Shown in pieces: positions 46,856 to 57,377 of a DNA stretch of 64,000 nucleotides. Below the pieces are notes generated by a model, which did not search any database, was not told where the DNA came from, and was given only the letters and a program-made list of their open reading frames with translations. This DNA comes from Lamellibrachia satsuma (lineage: Eukaryota > Annelida > Polychaeta > Sabellida > Siboglinidae). The DNA is taken from the NCBI GenBank assembly GCA_033239005.1, contig BSQZ01000079.1:62001-126000 (forward strand). Reading direction: 5' to 3'. The position numbers were made by a program, and so were the translations under genes. Position 1 is the stretch's first letter, and every line of letters starts with the position of its first letter.

Positions 46856-46960
46856 GCGCGCACACTGGCGAACCTGGGTGCGCGCACAATGGCGAATCGG
46901 CGACCTGGGTGCGCGCACAATGGCGAATAGGCGACCTGGGTGCGCGCACAATGGCAAATA
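46856..46960 (+). repeat. 31-bp tandem repeat x3
   Basis: CCTGGGTGCGCGCACAATGG begins at 46,873, 46,904 and 46,935. The partial first unit (CACACTGGCGAACC) resembles the inverted-repeat motif of the units downstream. Confidence 0.9.
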
Positions 46961-47121
46961 TTCGGGTTCCTGATTAATTTTTTTCCGAAACGGATAAGAA
47001 TTCCGGTCAACGACTCGATTCGAGTCTTAACGAACCGGCGACCGGGAATCGTAGTCGCGGGTTCCGCGTACACTGACAACTCAACTCCCCAACCATTTGT
47101 AGCTTTGTTTCATATTTCCAC

Positions 47122-47338
47122 CACGACTACGGTGCAGGTCCAGCCAGTGGCGACGGGAAAGGTCCACCCAGAGGCGACGGTGCAGGTCCACACAGAGGCG
47201 ACGGCGGAGATCCACCTAGTGGCGACGGTGGAAGTCCACCCAGAGGCGACGGTGAAGGTCCACCTAGTGGCGTCAGCAAAAGTCCACCCAAAGGCGACGG
47301 TGGAAGTCCGCCCAGTGGTGAGGATGAAGATCCACTCT
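47122..47338 (+). CDS. Unit I Gly/Pro/Asp array, possible coding exon
   Basis: The shortest and most diverged array, about nine units, with + strand reading GAGPASGDGKGPPRGDGAG and a stop at 47,336-47,338 (TAA). It is preceded by SYFHHDYGAG, equivalent to the conserved leader in other units. Whether any of it is translated is unknown. Confidence 0.3.
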
Positions 47339-47975
47339 AATCTGATAAGACTTCCGGTCGTTGATTCGATTCGAGTCTTAACGAGTCGGCGACCGGGAAT
47401 CGTAGTCGCGGGTTCCGCGTACACTGACATATCAACTGTCCAAAACAGTTGAGTTGCGCAAAAACGGCAAACCAGTCGCCAGTGTACGCCGGGCTTTAGA
47501 TGCAAGCACGTATTTCTGATACAATGTAGTTATGTCTTCCCAACCGCCGCCTACGTAACTGACACTACCATTTGCTACGCCTTTTAATCGTGGTCGTTGC
47601 AGTCTATTAAGGGGTGGCAGTAAGTGTGAAGTGGACTTTCAAAAATAGTATGAGGTTGGCCCCCGAAACAGGTAGGATATAGGAGGTTGGAAACCCTTCA
47701 CACACCCCTCACTATTATGAGGTTATTTCTAGAAACAAAGCCCAAACGGCAGCATAACGCATCGGTCTAAGATGCCACATCACCGGTCGTCTTTAATATA
47801 ACAGAACGTGGGATGCATAAAATATAACATTTTAGCTGATGAACAGTAGCATATTTTAAGCTAGCAAAAGAACGTTTACTACACTTATAGGAACTATGTT
47901 GATATTCATTGAATTGATTGAATCATGAAGCTATGCTAAGCTACGTTGAAATGAACGTGGCTTGAAATTGTATGC

Positions 47976-48515
47976 ATGGTAGTAAGGTACGGAAGCATTG
48001 AGAATAAGATACATAATACAGGACATGTGCTTGGAAAATTATACTCATCAGTTTCAGTAACAATTCGTCGCTTCTTTTCATATTTCCACGACGACGATGG
48101 TGCAGGTCCACCTAGTGGCGACGGTGAAGGTCCACCCAGAGGCGACGGTGAAGGCCCAACCAATGGCGACGACGAAAAGCCACCTAGAGGCGACGGTGGA
48201 AGTCCACCCAGTGGCGACGGTGAAGGTCCACTCAAAGGCGACGGTGAAGGACTGTCCAGTGGCGACGGTGAAGGTCTGTCCAGTGGCGACGGTGAAGGTC
48301 CGTCCAGTGGCGACGGTGAAGGTCTACCCAGAGGCGAAGGTGAAGGTCTACCCAGAGGCGAAGGTGAAGATCCACCTAGTGGCGAAGGTGAAGATCCACC
48401 TAGTGGTGACGGTGAAGATCAACCCGAATTGGATGCGACTCCCGATCGTCGACTCGATTCGGGTCTTAACCAGTCGGCGACCGGGAGTCGTGGTCGCGGG
48501 TTCCGCGTACACTGA
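47976..48515 (+). CDS. Unit II Gly/Pro/Asp-rich repeat protein, putative
   Basis: A 179-codon + strand frame from ATG at 47,976. The leader contains SIENKIHNTGHVLGKLYSS and SVTIRRFFSYFHDDDG, then about 14 eight-residue units like GDGEGPPR and GDGEGLSS, ending with DSGLNQSATGSRGRGFRVH and a stop. No signal peptide or known domain. Silent differences between units at third positions favour this frame, but the overlapping minus-strand frame has the same wobble positions. Treat it as a possible structural or secreted low-complexity protein, or as non-coding minisatellite. Confidence 0.35.
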   Translation: MVVRYGSIENKIHNTGHVLGKLYSSVSVTIRRFFSYFHDDDGAGPPSGDGEGPPRGDGEGPTNGDDEKPPRGDGGSPPSGDGEGPLKGDGEGLSSGDGEGLSSGDGEGPSSGDGEGLPRGEGEGLPRGEGEDPPSGEGEDPPSGDGEDQPELDATPDRRLDSGLNQSATGSRGRGFRVH

Positions 48516-49321
48516 CAACTCAACTGTCTAAGACTGTTTGCGAAAGTTGAGTTGAGCAAAAAGGGCAAACCAGTCTCCAGTGTAGGCCGGGCTTTAGCTA
48601 TAAGCAAGCATTTATGATACATTGTAGTCATGTCTTCCTAAATACCGCCTACTTAATTGACACTACCATTTGCTACGTCTTTTTAATCTTGGTCGTTGCA
48701 GTCTATTAAGGGAGGTAGTAGTAAGTGGGAAGTGGACTTTCAACAATAGTCTTAGGTTGGCCCCCGAAATATTGGACGTTGGAAGCCCTGCACACACCCT
48801 CCCAATTATGAGGTTATCTCTAGAAACAAAACCCAAACGGCAGCATCACGCATCGGTCTAAGATGCCACATCATCCGTCGTCTTCAATATAACAGAACGT
48901 GGTATGCATAAAGTATAACATTTTAGCGAATGAACAGTAACACGTTTTAAGTCGTTCACGTTGTCGGTCTAGGTTTGAGCTAGAAAAAGAACAGGTCTAT
49001 TCAGGTTGTATGTGCTACTATTATATTTCGTGACTACGTTTTTAGCCTATACTGCAATCAATGTAATTAAAACATCGGAGTATGTAGAAGTTAACGTAAT
49101 ATATTAACCACACTTATAGGAACTATGTTGATATTCATTGAATTGATTGAATCATGAGGCTATGCTAAGCTACGTTGAAATGAACGTAGCTTGAAATTGT
49201 GTGCACGGTAGTAAGATATGGAAGAATCAGTAAGCTAAATGCTGTTCGAATGGGAAACTCTGCAAGGAACAATGTTTGTAATTGATCTCTGCGAAGCCGG
49301 CTAAGTTCTTCTAATCCAGAC

Positions 49322-49651
49322 TTGTGTACAACACCTCCGATAAATTTATCTTGTGTTTTACGTTTTGCATTTATTTTTATTTTAGAAGGAAACAGCACTT
49401 TTTCTTTGGATAGTCCATTCGAGTCCACAACAGTGACGCCTACGACTGACAGCAACACCCCTACAGGTTTTCCTGGAGTCATCCCGACCCCGATGACATC
49501 GAATACGACAACTGGTGGCAACGTTACCCCTACATCAGAAGTTAATAAGTCTGTCGGCAACGGTGCAGGTACACCACAAGTCAATCGGTCTGGCAGCAGC
49601 GTTACCGCCACACCACAAGATGTTCTAATTTGTGATATGTTCCTGGCGTAA
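49322..49651 (+). CDS. Ser/Thr/Gly-rich exon, unit III
   Basis: Preceded by TTTGCATTTATTTTTATTTTAG, a good acceptor ending at 49,384-49,385. From there an open frame reads EGNSTFSLDSPFESTTVTPT, then TGGNVTPTSEVNKSVGNGAG, TPQVNRSGSSVTATPQ and a stop at 49,649-49,651. The composition is mucin-like, with many Ser/Thr and Asn-x-Thr sites. If read through from ATG 49,322 the leader (NLSCVLRFAFIFILEG) could act as a signal peptide; the splice reading is the alternative. Part of it (GNGAGTPQ) echoes the array frame (GDGAGPPR). Confidence 0.4.
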   Translation: MCTTPPINLSCVLRFAFIFILEGNSTFSLDSPFESTTVTPTTDSNTPTGFPGVIPTPMTSNTTTGGNVTPTSEVNKSVGNGAGTPQVNRSGSSVTATPQDVLICDMFLA

Positions 49652-49957
49652 ACAATTCAAGAGAGTCTTAAGTGTTCAACTAAATCGTAGAATGCAATGT
49701 ATCATTTTGAGTTATTGTTACATATTCATCAAAACCCGCTTTCTTACTTTGGATTTCGTCTAATGACAAACTCGTTTCCGCCAATTTATCAATAACGCAC
49801 GTGACCGTATCGTCTCGCAATTATGCAACTTAGAAACACACGAAAGTACTTCATTATTACATACGTGTACTCACAGTTGTATTAATACAAATCAAGCACC
49901 GCACACTCCCGACCCTTTGACGACTGCACATGGTGCAATGCTTGTTTGTTCAGAATA

Positions 49958-50495
49958 ACATAATTACGTGACTCTAAGCATTGAGAATAAGATACATAAT
50001 ACAGGACATATGCTAGGAAAATTATACAACTCATCAGTAGTTTCAGTAACAATTCGTCGCTTTGTTTCATATTTCCACCACGATGACGGTGCAGGTCCAC
50101 CCAGAGGTGACGGTGAAGGTCTACCCAGAGGTGACGGTGAAGGTCTACCCAGAGGTGGCGGTGAAGGTCTACCCAGAGGTGACGGTGCAGGTCCACCCAG
50201 AGGCGACGGTGAAGGTCTACCCAGAGGCGAAGGTGAAGGTCTACCCAGAGGTGACGGTGAAGGTCTACCCAGAGGTGACGGTGAAGGTCTACCCAGAGGT
50301 GACGATGAAGGTCTACCCAGAGGCGAAGGTGAAAATCCACCTAGTGGCGACGGTGAAGATCCACCAAGTGGTGACAGTGAAGATCAACCCGAATCGGATG
50401 CGATTCCTGATCGTCGACTCGATTCGGGTCTTTCCAGTCGGCGACCAGGAGTCGTGGTCGCGGGTTCCGCGTACACTGACAACTCAACTGTCTAA
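49958..50495 (+). CDS. Unit III Gly/Pro/Asp-rich repeat frame, putative
   Basis: A + strand frame with the leader SIENKIHNTGHMLGKLYNSS, then VVSVTIRRFVSYFHHDDGAG and about 12 units of the type GDGEGLPR. There is no upstream ATG in frame, so it would be a spliced exon if real. Against unit II, the leader carries two 3-bp insertions that keep the frame. A 1-bp deletion near 50,432 changes the end of the protein relative to units II and IV. Confidence 0.35.
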
Positions 50496-50518
50496 GACTG
50501 TTTGCGACAGTTGAGTTG
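50480..50518. repeat. Perfect 13-bp hairpin
   Basis: CAACTCAACTGTC (50,480-50,492) and GACAGTTGAGTTG (50,506-50,518) are exact reverse complements around a 13-base loop. Equivalent hairpins with one or two mismatches lie in units I (near 47,430), II (near 48,520) and IV (near 52,455). Outer flanks GTACACTGAC and GTCGCCAGTGTA are also partly complementary, so the segment may be the end of a MITE. Confidence 0.7.
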
Positions 50519-51296
50519 AGCAAAAAGGGCAAACCAGTCGCCAGTGTAGGCCGGGCTTTAGCTACAAGCAAGCATTTCTGATACATTGTAGTCATGTCTT
50601 CCTAAACACCGCCTACTTAATTGACGCTACCATTTGCTATTTAATCGTGGTCGTTGCAGTCTATTAAGGGGGGGTGGTAGTAAGTGGGAAGTGGATTTTC
50701 AAAAATAGTATGAGGTTGGCCTCCGAAACAGGTAGGATATGGGAGGTTAGAACCCCTGAACACATTCCTCCCTATTATGAGCTTATCTATGGAAACAAAG
50801 CCCAAACGGCTGCGTCACGCATCGGTCCAAGATGTCACATCACCGGTTGTCTTCAATATAACAGAACGTGGGATGCATAAAGCATAACATTTTAGCGGAT
50901 GAACAGTAACACGTTTTAAGTCGTACACGTTGTCGGTCTAGGTTTGAGCTAGAAAAAGAACAGGTCTATTCAGGTTGTATGTGCTACTATTATATTTCGT
51001 GTCTACGTTGTTAGCCTATACTGCAATCAATGTAATTAAAACATCGGAGTATGTAGAAGTTAACGTAATATATAGAGGTTAACCACACTTATAGGAACTA
51101 TGTTGATATTCATTGAATTGATTGAATCATGAGGCTATGCTAAGCTACGTTGAAATGAACGTAGCTTGAAATTGTGTGCACGGTAGTAAGATATGGAAGA
51201 ATCAGTAAGCTAAATGCTGTTCGAATGGGAAACTCTGCCAGGAACAATGTTTGTAATTGATCTCTGCGAAGCCGGCTAAGTTCTTCTAATCCAGAC

Positions 51297-51626
51297 TTGT
51301 GTACAACACCTCCGATAAATTTATCTTGTGTTTTACGTTTTGCATTCATTTTTATTTTAGAAGGAAACAGCACTTTTTCTTTGGATAGTCCATTCGAGTC
51401 CACAACAGTGACGCCTACGACAGACAGCAACACCCCTACAGGTTTTCCTGGAGTCATCCCGACCCCGATGACATCGAATACGACAACTGGTGGCAACGTT
51501 ACCCCTACATCAGAAGTTAATAAGTCTGTCGGCAACGGTGCAGGTACACCACAAGTCAATCGGTCTGGCAGCAGCGTTACCGCCACACCACAAGATGTTC
51601 TAATTTGTGATATGTTCCTGGCGTAA
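51297..51626 (+). CDS. Ser/Thr/Gly-rich exon, unit IV
   Basis: The protein is identical to the unit III exon; the DNA differs at very few sites, for example ACGACAGAC for ACGACTGAC. Splice acceptor (CATTCATTTTTATTTTAG) and stop are conserved. Flanking non-coding DNA is almost as similar, so the identity shows recent duplication rather than selection. Confidence 0.4.
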   Translation: MCTTPPINLSCVLRFAFIFILEGNSTFSLDSPFESTTVTPTTDSNTPTGFPGVIPTPMTSNTTTGGNVTPTSEVNKSVGNGAGTPQVNRSGSSVTATPQDVLICDMFLA

Positions 51627-51932
51627 ACAATTCAAGAGAGTCTTAAGGGTTCAACTAAATCGTAGAATGCAATGTATCATTTAGAGTTATTGTTACATAT
51701 TCATCAAAACCCGCTTTGTTACTTTGGATTTCCTCTAATGACAAACTCGTTTCCGCCAATTTATCAATAACGCACGTGACCGTATCGTCTCGCATTTATG
51801 CAACTTAGAAGCACACGAAAGTACTTCATTATTACATACGTGTACTCACAGTTGTATTAATACAAATCAAGCACCGCACACTCCCGACCCTTTGACGACT
51901 GCACATGGTGCAATGCTTGTTTGTTCAGAATA

Positions 51933-52452
51933 ACATAATTACGTGACTCTAAGCATTGAGAATAAGATACATAATACAGGACATGTGCTAGGAAAATTAT
52001 ACAACTCATCAGTTTCAGTAACAATTCGTTGCTTTGTTTCATATTTCCACCACGATGACGGTGCAGGTCCACCCAGAGGTGACGGTGAAGGTCTACCCAG
52101 AGGTGACGGTGAAGGTCTCCCAAGAGGTGACGGTGAAGGTCTACCTAGAGGTGACGGTGGAGGTCCACCCAGAGGCGACGGTGAAGGTCTACCCAGAGGT
52201 GACGGTGAAGGTCTACCCAGAGGCGAAGGTGAAGGTCTACCCAGAGGTGACGGTGAAGGTCTACCCAGAGGTGACGGTGAAGGTCTACCCAGAGGCGAAG
52301 GTGAAGATCCACCTAGTGGCGACGGTGAAGATCCACCAAGTGGTGACGGTGAAGATCAACCCGAATCGGATGCGATTCCCGATCGTCGACTCGATTCGGG
52401 TCTTAACCAGTCGGCGACCGGGAGTCGTGGTCGCGGGTTCCGCGTGCACTGA
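51933..52452 (+). CDS. Unit IV Gly/Pro/Asp-rich repeat frame, putative
   Basis: A + strand frame with SIENKIHNTGHVLGKLYNSS, VSVTIRCFVSYFHHDDGAG and about 12 eight-residue units. It ends DSGLNQSATGSRGRGFRVH at a TGA, as in unit II. One unit reads GEGLPRGDGGGPPR. It lacks an in-frame ATG, like unit III. Confidence 0.35.
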
Positions 52453-53151
52453 CAACTAAACTGTCTAAGACTGTTTGCGACAGTTGAGTTGAGCAAAAAG
52501 GGCAAACCAGTCGCCAGTGTAGGCCGGGCTTTAGCTACAAGCAAGCATTTCTGATACATTGTAGTCATGTCTTCCTAAACACCGCCTACTTAATTGACGC
52601 TACCATTTGCTTTTTAATCGTGGTCATTGCAGTCTATTAAGGGGGGTGGTAGTAAGAGGGAAGTGTATTTTCAAAAATAGTATGAGGTTGGCCTCCGAAA
52701 CAGGTAGGATATGGGAGGTTAGAACCCCTGAACACATTCCTCCCTATTATGAGGTTATCTATGGAAACAAAGCCCAAACGGCCGCGTCACGCATCGGTCC
52801 AAGATGCCACATCACCGGTTGTCTTCAATATAACAGAACGTGGGATGCATAAAGCATAACATTTTAGCGGATGAACAGTAACACGTTTTAAGTCGTACAC
52901 GTTGTCGGTCTAGGTTTGAGCTAGCAAAAGAACAGGTATATTCAGGTTGTATATGTTACTATTATATTTCGTGGCTACGTTGTCAGCCTATACTGCAATC
53001 AATGTACTTAAAACATCGGAGTATGTAGAAGTTAGCGTAATATGTAGAAATTAACCACACTTATAGGAACTATGTTGATATTCATTGAATTGATTGAATC
53101 ATGAAGCTATGCTAAGCTACGTTGAAATGAACGTGGCTTGAAATTGTATGC

Positions 53152-54185
53152 ATGATAGTAAGGTACGGAAGCATTGAGAATAAGATACATAATACAGGAC
53201 ATGTACTTGGAAAATTATACTCATCAGTTTCAGTAACAATTCGTCGCTTCTTTTCATATTTCCACGACGACGATGGTGTAGGTCCACCTAGTGGTGACAG
53301 TGAAGGTCCACCCAGAGGCGATGGTGAAGGTCCAACCAATGGCGACGACGAAAAGCCACCTAGAGGCGACGGTGGAAGTCCACCCAGTGGCGACGGTGAA
53401 GGTCCACTCAAAGGCGACGGTGAAGGACTGTCCAGTGGCGACGGTGAAGGTCTGTCCAGTGGCGACGGTGAAGGTCTACTCAAAGGCGACGATGAAGGAT
53501 TGTCCAGTGGCGACGGTGAAGGTCCGTCCAGTGGCGACGGTGAAGGTCCGTTCAGTGGCGACGGTGAAGGTCCGTCCAGTGGCGACGGTGGAGGTCCGCC
53601 CAGTGGCGACGGTGGAGGTCCGCCCAGTGGCGACGGTGGAGGTCCACCCAACGGCAACGGTGGAGGTCCACCCAACGGCAACGGTGGAGGTCCACCCAAC
53701 GGCAACGGTGGAGGTCCACCCAACGGCAACGGTGGAGGTCCACCCAACGGCAACGGTGGAGGTCCACCCAACGGCAACGGTGGAGGTCCACCCAACGGCA
53801 ACGGTGGAGGTCCATCCAACGGCAACGTTGGAGGTCCACCCAACGGCAACGGTGGAGGTCCATCCAACGGCAACGGTGGAGGTCCACCCAACGGCAACGG
53901 TGGAGGTCCACCCAACGGCAACGGTGGAGGTCCATCCAACGGCAACGCTGGAGGTCCACCCAACGGCAACGGTGGAGGTCCATCCAACGGCAACGGTGGA
54001 GGTCCACCCAACGGCAACGTTGAAGGTCCATCCAAAAGCAACGTTGGAGGTCCACCCGAAGATAACGGTGGAGGTCCACCCGAAGGCAACCGTGGAGGTC
54101 CACCCAAAGGTAACGGTGGAGGTCCATCTAGTGGCGACGGTGGAAGTCCTGCGCCCAAAGCCGAGGGCTTCACTACAGGTATTAT
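53152..54185 (+). CDS. Unit V Gly/Pro/Asn-rich repeat protein, putative
   Basis: The longest array: the leader SIENKIHNTGHVLGKLYSS, then about 36 eight-residue units that shift from GDGEGPPS type (53,280-53,640) to GNGGGPPN type (53,640-54,060). It ends PSSGDGGSPAPKAEGFTT at a donor-like ACAG then GTATTA (54,177); reading through would end at 54,216. The uniform GNGGGPPN block is a recent expansion. A 353-codon Pro-rich frame on the minus strand shares wobble positions and cannot be excluded. Confidence 0.4.
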
Positions 54186-54199
54186 AGATTTTCCACTTC

Positions 54200-54655
54200 A
54201 ATTCGTTTTTTGCTAGTCTCATTTCAAATTAATTTTGCGAAAAACAAATCTACCTAGCGTCCACTGCAACATGCAACTTTTATATGTCGTTTTTGGTGAA
54301 ATCATCAGACAAACCATTAAATTACTTAATGTTTGTTCCAGCATTAAGTAAAGTGAAAATTGAAATGCTGAAAAATCACGATTTTCCCCCTTAGTGAAAT
54401 TTTATAACTTTGTTATGTGATCGGCGAGAGGATGGAAGTCACGCCCATGGTCGGCATTGACTCGGCACAGTGTCTGCTATTCACTATTTTGATCCTTACG
54501 AGATCTAACGACTAAAGTCAATTATTTCGAAGATTTGAAAAATAGGCATTTTTTATTAAACAGACTGCGCGCATTACTTAAACTACGCACATACTACACA
54601 TCTGGACATAAATGAACAGTATTCGCGATGAGCTGAACCATTTGAGGAAGCAGTT
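54200..54655 (+). repeat. Dispersed 0.5-kb repeat, copy 2
   Basis: Direct-orientation relative of 39,555-40,047, beginning immediately after the truncated unit V. The junction suggests this insertion or a deletion next to it ended the tandem cluster. Confidence 0.85.
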
Positions 54656-55030
54656 AATGTTTTATGTATGGCGATGGTTTAGTCCATGAGCTAGGCCCCA
54701 ACGTGTTGGCCGTCGGTACAATCTGGGGACCGAATGCTCATAATGTCTCGTGGCAAGATCTACACCATAGAGATGGATAAATGTGTGATAGCATTGCAGC
54801 ACTGACAGTGTTCTGTGTGCAGCCACTCCTTTTTAACTTGCTCCTGTTGTGCTCTTGCTGAAAATAGCCAAGAAAGGTAATATCACCTAAACGGTGGCGG
54901 AGATGTGGTCAACCGAGCAAAAGCTAGCGACAGTCCGGCCATGCTCAGACAGACAGACAGACTCATGCAGGCCTGTTTCCCGGGTTTGTCGCTCGAGCAC
55001 ACGTAGAGAGTGGACATTGTGTGTTAGTAG
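54656..55030. other. No feature seen
   Basis: No motif or repeat recognised. Confidence 0.4.
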
Positions 55031-55161
55031 CACAGTCAATGAGATAATGACAAAGTTACACAGCCAGTGAGATAATGTCATATCTACACAGCCAGTGAAA
55101 TAATGTCACACTGACACAGCCAGTGAGATAATGTCATAGTGGCACAGCCAGTGAGATAATG
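55031..55161 (+). repeat. 28-bp tandem repeat x5
   Basis: CACAG(T/C)CA(A/G)TGAGATAATG begins at 55,031, 55,059, 55,087, 55,115 and 55,143, a constant 28-bp spacing. Unrelated in sequence to the 28-bp array in gypsy B. Confidence 0.93.
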
Positions 55162-55407
55162 CTTCAACAGTTTATCATTGGTGTTTATTTTCTGCGAAGT
55201 ATTCATCCCTTCTTTTTCTGCTCAACCTGTTTGCGTTGTTTTTTTCCTGCTGTATTCACTGATCTAGAAAGTCTTCTTCTTTACCTTGCCATTTGGTTCT
55301 ATTGTGGCATACATATTCTCCTGGGTGTTGGCCAGTGAAGCGTGCATTGATGTCTGTTTTTTTTTGCATTTTGTGACATTCAAACCTTCCAAGTCAATAA
55401 TCCGGCG

Positions 55408-55629
55408 TTTTGATATGAACCCATTAATATGCAAATTAGTCATCGCCATTAAAATAAATACTACTTTCCTAAATAATTCGAACAGTATATATCCAAACAA
55501 TATAGTATATATCCAAACAATCAAAACAAGGCGTCCAAACGAATGTTTTCATGATCTATGGTTATTATTACGTCAATGAACAAATAATAATATACAAATT
55601 TGTCGCATGAATATGTGAATTAGCTCCAA
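55408..55629 (+). repeat. Dispersed 0.2-kb repeat, copy 1
   Basis: The reverse complement of 59,231-59,448. Shared landmarks: AATATGCAAATTAGTCATCG, TACGTCAATGAACAAAT, and TTTGTCGCATGAATATGT. It contains a small internal duplication of TATATATCCAAACAAT absent from copy 2. Confidence 0.85.
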
Positions 55630-55875
55630 TCACTCCTCATTATTGTCAGTCTTCATCACCGGTAAATGCTGCGTCTGCCTGTGTTTGTTCATTCCTGCAG
55701 CGCGTTTCTCCCCCACAAGCACAGAAAACTGTTGTAATTTGGCTGTGGTATACCGACATTGCGCTGTATAGCACAACTTGCCCAAGAAACATCCACAACG
55801 AATCATCTCTAAGACTTCAGATAGTGCAAGGGCGACATTAGGCGGCAACATAATCGGAATTAGTAACCTCGATGC
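55630..55875. other. No feature seen
   Basis: Between the dispersed repeat and the gypsy C 5' end; no motif recognised. Confidence 0.4.
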
Positions 55876-56051
55876 TGTCATGTAATGGGATCGTTATAAC
55901 TGGTGCGTTGTACAGCTACTTACTACAGTGTAGCTCTTTCACCGTTTTGGAGTAACAAAAGTTATGTTGTCTTCCGGTGGAATTCGAGTAGCACATGTCT
56001 AGTGTTCCCAGTCCTAATTAAACAAGCAATATGCTGCTTCATAAAGCATAA
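55876..56051 (+). mobile_element. Probable 5' LTR of gypsy C
   Basis: TGTCATGTAATGGGATCG opens a stretch of about 175 bp that ends immediately before a primer-binding site. Position and size suit a short gypsy LTR. There is no second LTR to align, and a clean CA end is not evident, so edges are uncertain. Confidence 0.4.
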
Positions 56052-56053
56052 TA

Positions 56054-56065
56054 TGGTGTCAGAAG
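56054..56065 (+). other. Primer-binding site of gypsy C
   Basis: TGGTGTCAGAAG matches the complement of a tRNA-Leu 3' end, a primer used by many animal gypsy elements. It lies 109 bp before the gag start codon. Confidence 0.7.
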
Positions 56066-56173
56066 ACAAACTACACAGAGTTATACTGGTGTAGGATGTG
56101 TTGGTCGGAAAAAAAACGGTGTTGGTGAAGTTTGAAGTGACGACTGTCGAGTCACACTGTCAACGGCTGAAAA

Positions 56174-57110
56174 ATGGAATTGTTCAAGCCACCAAGTAGT
56201 ATTGCGTTCGATGCCTGCAATTTGGATGAGGCGTGGAGAAGTTGGGAGCAGCAGTTTGGGACATTTTACACAGCGTGTCCAAGTGGCCATACTACTACAC
56301 ACTGCTGGACCGGAGGCCCAGGAAGTATTCAACCAGTTTGAGTTTAGACCAGCATCAGGACCTGCTAACGTCCCACCAGCAGAAGATAGAGACAACTGGG
56401 AAACAGTGCTAGACAAATTCCGTCACTACTGCAAGCCATGTAAAATACAGTTTACGAACGATATTGTTTCTGGTCTCGCAATCAAGGCAATGCCAATGGG
56501 GAACTAGTAGATCAGTGGATCAAAGACTTGAGAATGAAAGCTAAATTGTGTGAATTTGGTGACCAGGAGGATCTGATGATTCGTGACAAGATAGTGTTCA
56601 GCGTCAATGACGAGCGTGTTAAAGAGAGACTTTTGAGAGAGTCCGATCTGTCGCTAGCTAGGGCATTAGATGTGTGCCGCGCAGCCGAGACGACAAGGGC
56701 GCAACTGAAGGTCATGGCGTCTGAAGGAAAGCCAGAAGCTAAAGTGAGTGTAGTGAAGCAGATATCTCGTTCAAGCACGTTTAGCAAGGGCTCCCATGCA
56801 GGTGGCAGGGGTATTAAAGGAACTAACAATGACACTAAGGGTAGGTACAAATGTACACACAAACCACGGGCTACACAGGGAAGCATTCAGTGCAAATTCT
56901 GTAGCAGGTCACACCCACCAAAGTCATGCCCTGCGTACGGCAAACAGTGTAACCGTTGCAAGGGGTGGAACCACTTCGCGGTAACGTGCGAACACCACCG
57001 CACTGCTACAGTCGATAGCAAGGTGCGGATGATGAACAATGTGAGAGTAATGAATGCCTGTATCTGGGTTCGTTATTCTTGGACGTACATGCACACACTA
57101 CTCATGATGA
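56174..57110 (+). pseudogene. Gypsy C gag
   Basis: ATG at 56,174 starts FKPPSSIAFDACNLDEAW. Two frameshifts (near 56,270 and 56,500) lead through LLHTAGPEAQEVFNQFEF, NWETVLDKFRHYCKP and RDKIVFSVNDERVKERLL, ending in paired zinc knuckles CKFCSRSHPPKSCPAYGKQC and CNRCKGWNHFAVTC near 56,890-56,995. These are typical of gypsy gags with a double CCHC. The knuckles are intact, but the frame is not. Confidence 0.8.
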
Positions 57111-57117
57111 TGACTGG

Positions 57118-57377
57118 ATGACAAAGATGACTATTGGCAGCCAGCAGATAAGCTTCAAGTTAGACACTGGCGCACAGGCGAATGTGTTGCCTTTGACGAT
57201 TTACGAGACAATAAAGCCGAATGTAGCTTTGCAGCCTACAAAGACGATACTGTCAGCATTCATGAATGACGTCAAAGTGAAGCCAGCTGGAACGGTCAAA
57301 CTTCAGTGCATACCAGATAACGCAGATAAACCGACACTGATCGAGTTCTTTGTTACTGCGCACACCATCATTCGTGT
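57118..57377 (+). pseudogene. Gypsy C protease, cut by a SINE
   Basis: The segment QQISFKLDTGAQANVLPLTI has an intact D-T-G-A active site (Asp codon 57,163-57,165), followed by GTVKLQCIPDNADKPTL. The protease stops at 57,377, exactly where the SINE begins. Downstream DNA beyond the SINE does not resume gypsy coding, so the rest of the element is missing. Confidence 0.75.

Larger units (their letters stand above)
46985..54185 (+). repeat. Tandem cluster of five related units
   Basis: The phrase CACTTATAGGAACTATGTTG marks unit starts at 47,882, 49,111, 51,085 and 53,058, giving spacings of 1,229, 1,974 and 1,973 bp. A fifth, more diverged unit I precedes them from about 46,985. Each unit has a 24-bp array followed by a hairpin segment and about 500 bp of shared flank; unit V is cut after its array. 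Units II and V lack a block of about 740 bp that III and IV share, and resemble each other most. Confidence 0.9.

Noticed and set aside
49165..49611. 148-codon minus-strand frame and its duplicate at 51,140-51,586
   Set aside because: Runs antisense through the Ser/Thr-rich exon and a good + strand acceptor; no domain seen. Kept only as an alternative to the + strand reading.
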